NCBI GenBank assembly: GCA_020633315.1
Contig: JACKDV010000018.1
Span: 113,436-177,435, forward strand
Origin: Myxococcales bacterium
GTDB taxonomy: Bacteria > Myxococcota_A > Polyangia > Nannocystales > Nannocystaceae
Length of the DNA: 64,000 nucleotides
Direction of reading: 5' to 3'
Of this stretch, positions 30,546 to 38,955 are shown one piece after another. The position numbers and the translations under genes are program-made. Under the pieces are notes generated by a model. It searched no databases. It was not told the DNA's origin and was given only the letters and a program-made list of their open reading frames with translations. The number at the start of each line of letters is the position of its first letter. The first letter of the stretch is position 1.

Positions 30546-31270
30546 GCACGCCCTACCCGCTCGTGGGATCGCCGATGCCTGGTCCACCCATGCTCGCGTA
30601 CGATGACGACTCGCCGGGGATGCTACCGTCCCGCCCTGGCATGACCCCGGCCGAGATCACCCGTGCCTGCGAAGGGGACGATGCGCTCCTCGAGGCGCTG
30701 GTGGAGCGGGTGCTGCCTGCGATCCGGCTCGAGGTCACCCACGGCCTGCGGCGCCGGGCCGTGTTCCACGGGCGCGACGCCAGTCAGGACGTGGACGACT
30801 TCGTCCAGGACGTGCTGGTGCAGCTGCTCGCGAACGGCGGCCGGCGACTGCGTGCCTGGGATCCTTCGAGAGGTCGCTCGCTCCCCAGCTTCGTGCGGTT
30901 GCTGGCCCGGCGTCGCCTGGCCCGGGTGCTCGAGGGCTACCGGGGCAACCCCTGGGAGGGGGGCGCCGCCGACGAGGCCGACGTCGTGGAGCAGCGGGCC
31001 GTCGCGCGCGAGCGGGTCTTCGACCGGATCCTCTCGCGGCAGCAGCTCGAGCGCCTGATGACCCGCCTGCGCGCGCGCTTCAACGAGCGCAGCCAGCTGC
31101 TCTTCGAGCTGCTCTACGTCGAGCAGCGCCCGGTGGTCGAGGTCTGCGAGGCCATGGCGATGACCCGGTCCGCGGTCGACCAGTGGAACGTGCGGCTGCG
31201 CCAGCTCGTGCGCAAGCTGGCCGAGGAGCTCGATCGCGATCCGGTCGAGGGGATGAGGAGGGCACGATGA
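30542..31270 (+). CDS. Sigma-70 family RNA polymerase sigma factor
   Basis: About 242 residues from a GTG that overlaps the protease stop (GTGA). In-frame ATGs at 30575, 30590 and 30641 are alternatives. Region 2 reads DASQDVDDFVQDVLVQLL and SLPSFVRLLARRRLARVLEG. Region 4 reads LMTRLRARFNERSQLLFELL and VVEVCEAMAMTRSAVDQWNVRL, with the final helix of the HTH. The spacing of region 2 resembles the large sigma-70-like group common in myxobacteria and not standard ECF factors. The following membrane-protein gene overlaps it by four bases (ATGA) and is preceded by AGGAGG, as expected for a sigma/anti-sigma pair. Confidence 0.85.
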   Translation: MSTPYPLVGSPMPGPPMLAYDDDSPGMLPSRPGMTPAEITRACEGDDALLEALVERVLPAIRLEVTHGLRRRAVFHGRDASQDVDDFVQDVLVQLLANGGRRLRAWDPSRGRSLPSFVRLLARRRLARVLEGYRGNPWEGGAADEADVVEQRAVARERVFDRILSRQQLERLMTRLRARFNERSQLLFELLYVEQRPVVEVCEAMAMTRSAVDQWNVRLRQLVRKLAEELDRDPVEGMRRAR

Positions 31271-32190
31271 CTGACGAGCTGCTGCGACGGCTCGGCCGGG
31301 CCGAGCGAGAGAGTCGGCTCGCCGACGAGTGGGACGAGGTCCTGGAGGGTCGCATGTCGGCCGACGAGGCCATGGAGCGGAGCCGGGCCCGAGGCGATTC
31401 CGACGGGCTCGAGGCGTTGGCCCGCGCCAGCACAGCGCTCACGGAGCCCGAGCGCAAGAAGTGGACGAGCCACGCCCGCGCCGCTCTGCAGACCACGGAC
31501 GACGACGATGCCCCGACCGCTCCCCCATCGGCCGATGCTCCCGTCGACCTCGCGAGGCAACGAGCCCGACGCCGGTGGGGTTGGGGTGGGCTGGCGACCC
31601 TGGTCGCCGTGGCTGCAGCGCTCGTGCTGTGGCTTCGTGCTCGCCCCGACGCGGGAGACCTCGGCGTCGAGGGTGAGCCCCTGCCGCCGTTCACGATGAT
31701 CATCCGCAACGACACCGTCACCGAGCTGCGGGGGGCCGACGACGCCACGCTCGAGGGTCCCGCCCCCTATCGTCCCGACTCCAGAGTCCACTGGTCGTTC
31801 CAGCCCGACGCGCCCATCAGCGGCGCGCTGGAGCTCGCCGCGGTCGTGCATGGAGACGACCTCTCCTGTCTGGCGCGCCCAACGGTGGCCCGTGCGTCCG
31901 CCGACGGAGCGCTCGAGCTACGGGGCACGGTCGACGAGACCCTCGGCCTCGGGCCGGGCCGCTGGACCCTCGACGTGATCGTGGCCCGGGCCGGCTCGCT
32001 ACCCGCCGACGAGACCGGCTGCGACCAGCCCCGCGATCTACCGTGCCCGTGCCCCGTGCCTCTGCACCCCGGGGCCCGGATCGAGCGGGCCGACCTCGAG
32101 CCCGAGCGGGGGGCCGCCGCATGGCGGAGGGTGCGGTCCTACGAGATGCTCATCGAGCCCCTTGCCGTCGACGCTAGTCCTCCTCGATGA
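31267..32190 (+). CDS. Single-pass membrane protein, probable anti-sigma factor
   Basis: A 307-residue protein. The cytoplasmic N-terminus of about 100 residues is charged and helical (RLADEWDEVLEGRMSADEAM) and could bind the sigma factor encoded just upstream. A single membrane helix follows (WGWGGLATLVAVAAALVLWL). About 170 extracytoplasmic residues look beta-rich (GPGRWTLDVIVARAG) with four cysteines (LSCLARP, TGCDQP, LPCPCPV). The start at 31267 overlaps the sigma stop and has a strong AGGAGG. No zinc-binding ZAS motif (HxxxCxxC) is present, so anti-sigma function rests on gene order and topology only. Regulated cleavage by the neighbouring proteases is an attractive but untested idea. 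Confidence 0.75.
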   Translation: MTDELLRRLGRAERESRLADEWDEVLEGRMSADEAMERSRARGDSDGLEALARASTALTEPERKKWTSHARAALQTTDDDDAPTAPPSADAPVDLARQRARRRWGWGGLATLVAVAAALVLWLRARPDAGDLGVEGEPLPPFTMIIRNDTVTELRGADDATLEGPAPYRPDSRVHWSFQPDAPISGALELAAVVHGDDLSCLARPTVARASADGALELRGTVDETLGLGPGRWTLDVIVARAGSLPADETGCDQPRDLPCPCPVPLHPGARIERADLEPERGAAAWRRVRSYEMLIEPLAVDASPPR

Positions 32191-32205
32191 CGTCCAGCGG
32201 CAGCT

Positions 32206-32465
32206 TGGTACGAGCGTGAGCGCGAAGGCTACGGGGAGCTGTTCATGGACGAGGTGGAGGCCGCGTCGCACGGGCGGCTCGGTCTCCTCAGAGCGGGCCG
32301 CGGGTGTTGGAGGCGGGACTGACGGCGGAACAGGATGTGCGGAGGTTCCCGCTGCGGCGGTTTCCGTACGAGGTGATCACGGCGATGGTCGGGGAGATGC
32401 GGGCGGTCATCGCCGTGGCGCACATGAAGCGGCGGCCGGGGTACTGGCGCGAGCGGTTGAGCTGA
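32206..32465 (+). pseudogene. Broken ParE/RelE-type toxin gene
   Basis: The first frame reads WYEREREGYGELFMDEVEAA, the beginning of a ParE-family toxin. It then diverges and stops (CWRRD, then TGA, near 32320). The C-terminal half appears in another frame as VRRFPLRRFPYEVITAMV, then VIAVAHMKRRPGYWRERLS and stop. This matches the ParE end (FPY..., AVAHxxRRPGYW). The span is 260 bases, not a multiple of three, so at least one indel is needed. No antitoxin was found upstream. It lies 20 bases after a sigma operon and just before a large helicase gene, as a scar of a toxin-antitoxin module. Confidence 0.75.
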
Positions 32466-32507
32466 CGGTTCCGTTCTGACACGTCCCGCCCGTCCGGCCG
32501 ATGCGGC

Positions 32508-35500
32508 CTATTCCGCGGGCACCCCCACGATCGCCGCCACCACGCGCTCGGCAATGGGTTTGGCGACTCGAACCCCATCGCGAACAGCGCAGAGCTCGTC
32601 AATCGAAAGCGGCTCGCGCAAGAGGGCTGGCACCAGCCCCTGTAGTCGTCTCAACCCACCACGACGGCCTCGACGCCCCCCTGATTCGACCGCCTCCCTC
32701 CACCGAGGCCGGATCGCCGCCAGCCAGCGCTCGGCGAGCTCGTCGAGGTCGATTCGACCGTCGCCCTCGACGAAGCCGAGCAGACGATCGACCACGACCC
32801 CACGCTCGTCATCCTGCTCTCGATGCGCCGTCTTCGAGTAGTGCTCCAGCACGGTCTTCATCTGCTCGAGGGCACGCTGCTTTCGACGCGGTAGCAGCGA
32901 CCGCGAGCGCCGCTCGATCTCCGCCAGGAGTGTCTCCATTACCTCGACCGCATGCCCATCGAGATCGATATCTTCGACGTCGACGAGTCGCGATCGTAGC
33001 GCCAACGCGACATCCTCCAGCGCCGTCTTCAGCTCGCCCTCCGAGGGCTCATAGAACATCCAGCGGGGGGCCGACCGTGCCGTCCCCGGCAGCGTAAAGA
33101 ACCCCCAGGGGGACGACGAACGAACGACGGCCACTGCCGAGAGGACCTTGGCCTCGCTCTTGCGCAGCAACGAGTAGGTCCCAGCGTCGATCAACGCGCG
33201 CTTCCCCTCGACCAAGTCGCGCACCGGAGAGAACGCATCGTCGAGGAGCTCGATCTGCGCGCGCTCGTCCTCTTCCATCTCCTTGACGAAGTCCTCCACC
33301 CGTACGACTCGAGGCTCACCGTCTTCGAACGGGAGGCTGACGTTCGCGCCGAGGATATCCCCGACGAGGTCGAGACGTTCGTCGAGCTTCTCGTCCGACG
33401 ACAGGGCGAACTCGGAGGCATCCTTGGGCCACCAGGACTCCACGCTGTCATGCGGGCTGTCCATCCGATCGATGCGACCGACCCGCTGCTCCGCGATTCG
33501 TACGACGCTCGGCATGTCGAGGTGGACGACGGCCGAAGCCTCCTGGAGGTTGACGCCCTCGGACATGGAGTTCGAGCATAGGGCGAGCGCCGCTCGGGTG
33601 TTGGCGCCGAGCTTGAACGCCTCCTGTACCGCGCGCTGATCGGTCTTGCGGCCCCCCGAGGCGACGAAGACCTCGAGCTCGGGTTGCTCCACCATCTTGC
33701 GGATCAAGGCGAGCGTGATCGGGCGGGAGTCGAAGGCGACCACGAGGCGGTGGCGCTCGAGAAGACCACGGAGGTGCTTGACCTTGGCTCGCTCGCGACC
33801 ATCGGAAAGCTCGTCGCAGAGGGTGGCGATCTGCTCATAGAGCCCCAAGTCCTCCTCGCACACGCGATCGAACTCGCCACCCTCCACGAGCCAGCTAGGC
33901 AAGAATGGGCGAAGCTCGGCGGTCGCCCGGGGAGGACCGCTCTCCCGAACCTGCTCCAGCCTCAGGAGTCTCTCCCCCGAGTCGCTCTTGTCGAGCCGTC
34001 GAAGCCCGAACTTCGTCTTGGCCGAGGCCGTGCCGTGGAGATGCTCCCACAGGGCCGCCCGAGAGGATCGCAGCGCAACACGCACCTGGTACCGCGACAG
34101 GGCCCGAGCGCTGTGTAGCCGCATCGAGACGTACTTCTCCGGCGTCCAGCCGAGATCCCGCATCGCCTTCGTCATCTTCAACTGGTTTCGAAGGAGGAGC
34201 ACTCCGCGGAGCGAGCGAGCCAGCCGCGTGATCTCGCCTCCAATGCGACGGTCCTTCTTCGATTCCTTCAACGAATAGTACTGCGACTCGTGCTGGGGAT
34301 AGCGGCAGGGCTCGCCCTGTCGATTGCGGTAGCGAGCAGGCTCTCGGTCGATGAGCGCGTTGAAGTGGTCCTTGGTGCGCCTGACCGTGAACCGACGCAC
34401 CGCTCGACGGAGCTGGAGCTTGTCCTCCTCGCTCAAGTCCCGTCGTCGTCGCCATCCCGTCTCTTCGAGGACGCGGAGCGTGTCGTCGTCGAGATTGTCG
34501 GCCCCGAGAAGGTCGGCGATCCCCAGCAGGTCGGAGACATCACGGTTGATCGGCGTCGCGGTGAACAGCACCACGTGGTCGGCGAGGTTCGTCGTCACGA
34601 TCGCTGTTCGATTCGACGCGTTGATGAAGTTGTGGGCCTCGTCGAGGGCCAACAGCCGCGAAGAGGCCACGCCTCTCTTGACCCTCTCGTGGGACACGGC
34701 CCGGCCGCTGCTCAGCGCACCGTGGCTGTGTGTCTGGACCCGAATATCGGCCTCGTGCAGCTCGTCCGCCCAAGCCTCGCTGACCGCAGGCGGGCTCACC
34801 AGTATGGGATCGGAGATCGGCCGACCCATGGAGACCAACCGCTGCCGCAGCGCACGAAGCAGCCATGCGCCGGTCCTCGTCTTGCCCGAGCCGGTCGCAT
34901 CGGCCACGAGCACCGACCCCACCTCCATCAGGACGTAGAGTGCCTGCCCGATCCCCTGGACCTGGCTCGGCCACAGTCGGCCTCCGTAGCCGAGCTCGTC
35001 GGTGAGATAGCCCCGAGCCCATTCTCCCTCGAGAAGCTCCGCGCAAGCCCGGGCGAGAGCTTCCTGCCACGTAACTCGGCGCAAGAGCTGCTCGAGCAGC
35101 GCGCGGAGCTCGTCGTCGAAAGGGACGCTCAGCTTCCAATAGATCTCGCCGAGCTTCCTGGCCTCGCGAAGGTGGGGCCCCGTCTTGCGATCGTCTCGGA
35201 GCCTCACGTTGGCCTCGAGCTGGCGGTTGAACCCCGGCTCCGTGAAGTTGCTCGACCCCACGGTGATCGCGTCCTGCCCGATGAACATCTTCGCGTGGAG
35301 GCCCTGGCTCCGCCGGGAGATTCGGGAACGCAGGCGCTCCGACTCCAGGGCCGCGATGGTCTCGAGCACCGCCTTGGCATGGATGATGGAGATCCCTTGC
35401 TCGAGCCAGAAGTCCCGCATGTCCTGAGACAGCGTCCCTCTCTCGTCGCGTGGTGGTCGGTCTCCGCCAACGAAGGGCTCGTGGCCGAACACCACCCGAA

Positions 35501-36215
35501 CCGACTTCGGCAGATCCTCCTCGAGGCTAGACACGAACTCGCACAGGTGCTGGAGCGATGCGTAGCCCATCACCAGCAGCACCTCATCCGACGCCTGCAG
35601 GTCCGGGTACGTAGTGCGCTGGACCGAGATCCGATCCTGCGGCCAGTTGAAGGGCAGGAGCTCGGCCTTCGGCCACTCGCCGGGCTCGATCGTGGGCGCA
35701 CGCGTCAGGAGGTCGAGCTGGGCACCGCTGCGCTCTGGTCGAAGGAAGTGACGCCGCGGCCGTGGGGCCGATGCCACACCCAGGTACTGACGCCAGCTCA
35801 AGGTGTCCTTGATCCGCCGTTGCACCGTCGAGCGGGACCCACGATCCAGCGCCTCGAGTGCCCACTCGATGAGCGCCTCGACATCGGGCTCATCCTCGGC
35901 GAGCACCGAGTGCCGCAGCTTGCCGAGATCCCCTGCGTCGGCCACGGCACCTCGGAGCACCGCCTTCTCCTCCTCGCTTCCCGCCTCGGTACTCAGGAGG
36001 CCACGGCCGCGGGCGGTGAGGACCCAGCGGCGCACCTCGACCAAGCCCAGGATGTCTGCGGCCTCGCGATAGTAGCCAGCGTGACGGGCAGCGTGCTTGT
36101 CACCAGCACCCATGCGCTGGCCGATGTCGCTGGCGTCACGGCGGCCCGAGGCGATGAGACGAAGGAGGTGGCGAAGCTTGCCGAAGTCCCGGATCTGGGG
36201 GAGGCGGACCGGCAC
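32508..36215 (-). CDS. PLD-nuclease / SF2 helicase fusion protein
   Basis: About 1235 residues from the GTG at 36215. Longer in-frame readings would run into the divergent exonuclease gene. Residues 1-160 look like winged-helix DNA-binding modules (DFGKLRHLLRLIASGRR, RRWVLTARGRGLLS). A phospholipase-D nuclease domain follows with HxK(x4..)D at H307, K309 and D315 (HAKMFIGQD, then GSSN). The SF2 helicase core has ATGSGKT (440-446), LLALDEAHNF (DEAH 525-528), FTATP (551-555), a C-terminal SMSEGVNLQEA and EQRVGRIDRM (motif VI). Single PLD domains fused to such helicases occur in DNA defence and restriction-like proteins. Divergent from a DEDDh exonuclease, it may act on invading DNA, although repair is also possible. 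Confidence 0.88.
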   Translation of the reverse strand: MPVRLPQIRDFGKLRHLLRLIASGRRDASDIGQRMGAGDKHAARHAGYYREAADILGLVEVRRWVLTARGRGLLSTEAGSEEEKAVLRGAVADAGDLGKLRHSVLAEDEPDVEALIEWALEALDRGSRSTVQRRIKDTLSWRQYLGVASAPRPRRHFLRPERSGAQLDLLTRAPTIEPGEWPKAELLPFNWPQDRISVQRTTYPDLQASDEVLLVMGYASLQHLCEFVSSLEEDLPKSVRVVFGHEPFVGGDRPPRDERGTLSQDMRDFWLEQGISIIHAKAVLETIAALESERLRSRISRRSQGLHAKMFIGQDAITVGSSNFTEPGFNRQLEANVRLRDDRKTGPHLREARKLGEIYWKLSVPFDDELRALLEQLLRRVTWQEALARACAELLEGEWARGYLTDELGYGGRLWPSQVQGIGQALYVLMEVGSVLVADATGSGKTRTGAWLLRALRQRLVSMGRPISDPILVSPPAVSEAWADELHEADIRVQTHSHGALSSGRAVSHERVKRGVASSRLLALDEAHNFINASNRTAIVTTNLADHVVLFTATPINRDVSDLLGIADLLGADNLDDDTLRVLEETGWRRRRDLSEEDKLQLRRAVRRFTVRRTKDHFNALIDREPARYRNRQGEPCRYPQHESQYYSLKESKKDRRIGGEITRLARSLRGVLLLRNQLKMTKAMRDLGWTPEKYVSMRLHSARALSRYQVRVALRSSRAALWEHLHGTASAKTKFGLRRLDKSDSGERLLRLEQVRESGPPRATAELRPFLPSWLVEGGEFDRVCEEDLGLYEQIATLCDELSDGRERAKVKHLRGLLERHRLVVAFDSRPITLALIRKMVEQPELEVFVASGGRKTDQRAVQEAFKLGANTRAALALCSNSMSEGVNLQEASAVVHLDMPSVVRIAEQRVGRIDRMDSPHDSVESWWPKDASEFALSSDEKLDERLDLVGDILGANVSLPFEDGEPRVVRVEDFVKEMEEDERAQIELLDDAFSPVRDLVEGKRALIDAGTYSLLRKSEAKVLSAVAVVRSSSPWGFFTLPGTARSAPRWMFYEPSEGELKTALEDVALALRSRLVDVEDIDLDGHAVEVMETLLAEIERRSRSLLPRRKQRALEQMKTVLEHYSKTAHREQDDERGVVVDRLLGFVEGDGRIDLDELAERWLAAIRPRWREAVESGGRRGRRGGLRRLQGLVPALLREPLSIDELCAVRDGVRVAKPIAERVVAAIVGVPAE

Positions 36216-36340
36216 GAGGCTACCATGATGCCTGTGTCGGACTCGGTTTCCGAGAATCTGGAGATGGCGGATGGACCGTTCGTGCCACGACAATTCGAAT
36301 CGATATCCGAGCGCGGCCTCCGGGGTAAAGTCGCGCTCCG

Positions 36341-37285
36341 ATGCCCGCAGTCGCGCAGCTCCCCATCGGCGACGTCCCCTTCTGCATCCTCGATCTCGAG
36401 ACCACGGGCCTCTCCCCTGGCCTCGATCGCGTCGTAGAGCTGAGCGTCGTCCGCCTCGAGCCCGATGGAGACGCTCAGGTCGTCCTCGACTCCCTGATCC
36501 ATCCACAGCGCTCGATAGCCGGCACGGAGGTCCACGGGATCACCGATGCCGCCGTTGCATCGGCCCCGACCTTCGAGCGGTTGGCCCCGGAGTTCCTCGA
36601 GGCCATGGATGGCGCGGTGCTGGCTGCCTACAACGTCTACTTCGACCTTAGATTCCTACAGTATGAGCTCGGCCGCATCGGTCACCAGCTCGACGTCCCC
36701 TACTTGTGCGTGATGTATGCACGGCCCCTCCTCGATCTCGGGAGCCGATGCACACTCCGGCTCGCATGCGAGGACCACGGCATCGAGCACGTCGGCGGAC
36801 ACTCGGCCGCGGGCGACGTCGTCGCTGCCACCGAGCTCATGCAGCACTACCTCGGGGCGATGAAGCAGCTCGGGGTGCGAACACTCGGGGATCTTCGACG
36901 TCGCGGCAAGCGGTACAAGTTCCTCAAGAGCTTCGATCTCGATCTCCCGCGTTTTCCCAAGGCCGCGACCCCCGTGGAGAAGGTCTCCCGAGCGCTGGAG
37001 CCGACCGATGCCGCGGACGACCGTTGGAGGATCCGCGAGTACCAAGAGATGGTCCTCGCGCTCCTGAGCGACTTCGTCGTGAGCACGGAGGAGGCCAACG
37101 TGGCTCGCGAGATCGCGGGCAGGCTCGGGCTCACCATCGGCGAGGTACGGGCCGTCCATGCGCGGATCTTTGCGTCCACACTGAACCAGTGGGCGGCCGA
37201 CGACGAGATCGATGACAACGAGCGGGTCTATCTAAACGCCCTCCATCGAGGGTTGGACGCCTTGGGCTGGGCTCCGGGCGGGTGA
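36341..37285 (+). CDS. DEDDh 3'-5' exonuclease (DnaQ-like) with helical C-terminal domain
   Basis: A 314-residue protein. The exonuclease domain (residues 11-175) has the full DEDDh set: D18 and E20 in ILDLETTG, D102 in YNVYFDLRFL, and H154 with D159 in HSAAGDVV. This is the fold of DNA polymerase epsilon subunits, removing 3' nucleotides. The C-terminal 130 residues are helical (VEKVSRALEPTDAADD, EIAGRLGLTIGEVRAVHARI, DNERVYLNALHRGLDALGW) and resemble a TerB-like or calcium-EF-hand-like bundle, which is unusual for a free DnaQ. It is divergent from the PLD-helicase gene with 125 bases between, so both may share a regulatory region and act together. Confidence 0.9.
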   Translation: MPAVAQLPIGDVPFCILDLETTGLSPGLDRVVELSVVRLEPDGDAQVVLDSLIHPQRSIAGTEVHGITDAAVASAPTFERLAPEFLEAMDGAVLAAYNVYFDLRFLQYELGRIGHQLDVPYLCVMYARPLLDLGSRCTLRLACEDHGIEHVGGHSAAGDVVAATELMQHYLGAMKQLGVRTLGDLRRRGKRYKFLKSFDLDLPRFPKAATPVEKVSRALEPTDAADDRWRIREYQEMVLALLSDFVVSTEEANVAREIAGRLGLTIGEVRAVHARIFASTLNQWAADDEIDDNERVYLNALHRGLDALGWAPGG

Positions 37286-37428
37286 GGCATTCTCGAGAAC
37301 TCGAAGAATCGTAGCGGTTTGCGCCCAGCGATTCAGCGAGGCAAGGACCCTGAGCCCTGCCTCCCCCCCCAACGGCTGAGAAGTACGACTCCGAAGCACG
37401 GTCGACGCGACACAGATTCGCGTGATTC

Positions 37429-37623
37429 TCAAGGTGATCGGGTCACCCTGCAGGACAGTTGATCTCGTCCCCTCAGCTCAGCGAGATCTTGTCCTTTGCC
37501 GCGCACGTTGACTTGGCCATCCGTGTTGATCTCGATCCGATGGTCGACGTCGCTGCCGATGCGCGTGCCGGTGATGCCGATGAGTTCCCCCGCAACGTCG
37601 CAGGTGGTCCCGCGGACGGTCAT
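37429..37623 (-). CDS. Short ORF of unknown function
   Basis: A 64-residue frame starting MTVRGTTCDVAGELIGITGT and ending in a basic tail. Strand-like repeats (VDHRIEINTDGQVNVRGKG) recall beta-helix proteins of phage or secretion-system spikes, but too little is present to assign. It lies downstream of a frameshifted gene on the same strand. It may be the end of the same decayed operon. Confidence 0.3.
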   Translation of the reverse strand: MTVRGTTCDVAGELIGITGTRIGSDVDHRIEINTDGQVNVRGKGQDLAELRGRDQLSCRVTRSP

Positions 37624-37722
37624 GGTAGGCTCTCGTCACCACGGGGACGATGCCCAGCCGGCGGTGAGTGTGCGTCAGCGTGTCGAGCACGCCGGTCGCG
37701 TCTCGGAAAGGTGCAGGGTGCG

Positions 37723-38017
37723 TCATGGGACCTCGACGATCTCCTCGCTGTGTTCGAGCTCGGGCTTCGGGATGAGGTCGTCTCGCTCGACCGGCGTCGC
37801 CTCGATCTTTGGGCACCGGACCGGGTAGCGGACCTCGCTCTCCAGCTCGCTCACCCCGAGCACGCGCTCGGTCTTCCTGCGCGTGGTGATCCGCTGGACC
37901 TCGCCCCTTGCCGTCGCCGTCGATGTCGCAGAGCGGGATGTCGACGGTCGTCGATGCCCCGGCCGGAGCTCCCTTGCGCGTAATCGGCGCGAAGAAACCA
38001 CGGCACCATGGCGGCAC
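37723..38017 (-). pseudogene. Unrecognised gene fragment with one-base frameshift
   Basis: One frame reads FFAPITRKGAPAGAS, then VDIPLCDIDGDGKG. A second frame continues EVQRITTRRKTERVLGVSEL, VRYPVRCPKIEATPVERDD and ends HSEEIVEVP with a stop at 37723. Removing one G from the G run near 37900 joins the two smoothly. The start is unclear; the tRNA gene begins 60 bases beyond. The family was not recognised. A T6SS or phage-tail connection was considered because of the neighbouring beta-rich short ORF, without proof. Confidence 0.5.
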
Positions 38018-38040
38018 CGGTGAGGGAGGCGAAACGAATT

Positions 38041-38068
38041 CGGGCTCGTAGGTCGCCCTACGAGCCCG
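38041..38068 (-). terminator. Hairpin downstream of tRNA-Arg
   Basis: A perfect 12-bp inverted repeat (CGGGCTCGTAGG and its complement) with a four-base loop lies eight bases beyond the 3' end of the tRNA on the minus strand. It is followed by AATTCGTTTC. This fits a factor-independent terminator, although the T run is short. Confidence 0.7.
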
Positions 38069-38076
38069 ATCTCTTG

Positions 38077-38150
38077 CGCGCGTGACAGGATTCGAACCTG
38101 TGGCCTTCGGCTCCGGAGGCCGACGCTCTATCCAGCTGAGCTACACGCGC
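38077..38150 (-). tRNA. tRNA-Arg (anticodon CCG)
   Basis: The minus strand folds into a full cloverleaf of 74 nt. The acceptor GCGCGTG pairs with CACGCGC, the D arm is GCTC...GAGC, the anticodon arm is TCGGC-CTCCGGA-GCCGA with anticodon CCG, and the T arm has TTCGAAT. No CCA is encoded. It reads CGG arginine codons. It marks the edge between the 32.2-38.0 kb accessory patch and housekeeping genes. Confidence 0.95.
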
Positions 38151-38334
38151 GTAGCCCGGGAAGGGCCGCCACGTGTACCCGACCCCCGTTCGAACCGCAA
38201 GCCCATCCACCACCCGAGCCCTTGGTGCCAATGGCGGCGCGCTATCCCCGCCCTGCGGGGGTTCATCCGGCGTCCCCGCTCCCGCTCACGCCTGCCCCGC
38301 TGGTCGCTCCGGCGTGCGTTGCTACACTAGCCCC

Positions 38335-38808
38335 ATGGTCGCTGCCCTCGCTGCCAGTGGTGTCCTCGATCTCATCACCGGGCTCCCGGACCTCGACCGC
38401 CTCCGCGAGCTGCTGCGACGGATCCAAGAGCTCCTCACCGTCGGCGGCATCGCGCTGGCCCTCGCCGCGAGCTTCCTGTTCCTGCTGGCCTGGGTCCTCT
38501 CCCACCTGCGCCGCCCCTCCGCGACCTCCTCCCACCCCATCATCTCCACCCTGGCCCTCCTCACGGCCTACCTGCCGGTGGCCCTGACCTTCGTGGCCGC
38601 GCTGGGCTGGCTGTTCCCCACCCTGGCCCCGTGGACCCTCAAGAGCTTCGCCCTCGCCATCGTGCTCGCAGCCTTCGCCTGGTGCGTGGCCGTGGCCGCC
38701 ATCGTGGTGGGCGGCAACAAGGCCAACCTCTCGCGTGCCCGCCGGGCCCTGCTGCTGGCCGGCACCCCCTGGTACTGCCTGGCGGTGTTCCTCAGCACCT
38801 TCCTGTAG
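38335..38808 (+). CDS. Small membrane protein, three to four helices
   Basis: A 157-residue protein of unknown function. After an N-terminal amphipathic segment (ITGLPDLDRLRELLRRIQEL) there are strong hydrophobic helices: GGIALALAASFLFLLAWVL, ISTLALLTAYLPVALTFVAA, SFALAIVLAAFAWCVAVAAI and LAGTPWYCLAVFLSTFL. The ATG at 38335 removes an upstream leader that reads through the intergenic region. No family motif was seen. It is flanked by the tRNA gene and a convergent TPR lipoprotein gene. Confidence 0.75.
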   Translation: MVAALAASGVLDLITGLPDLDRLRELLRRIQELLTVGGIALALAASFLFLLAWVLSHLRRPSATSSHPIISTLALLTAYLPVALTFVAALGWLFPTLAPWTLKSFALAIVLAAFAWCVAVAAIVVGGNKANLSRARRALLLAGTPWYCLAVFLSTFL

Positions 38809-38955
38809 CGCCGGAGCCCACAGCCACCGCGAAGGCGCGCGAGCCCAACGGCCGCGCGCCTTCTTCGTGGGAGCCACCTCGAGATCGAGACGCGTCCGCT
38901 CGAGCGAGCCGAGCCCGTCGGCACCGAGCCGAACACCACCCGAGGCGCCGGTGCA

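Noticed and set aside
27666..30587. Minus-strand frame of about 970 codons across the subtilase and CHAT genes
   Set aside because: It covers parts of two genes with clear catalytic residues in other frames and has no recognisable domain.
36224..36226. ATG as start of the PLD-helicase gene
   Set aside because: It is out of frame with the helicase. The in-frame GTG at 36215 is preferred.
38077..38150. Attachment site of an integrated element
   Set aside because: No duplicate of the tRNA 3' end and no integrase gene were found within the window.
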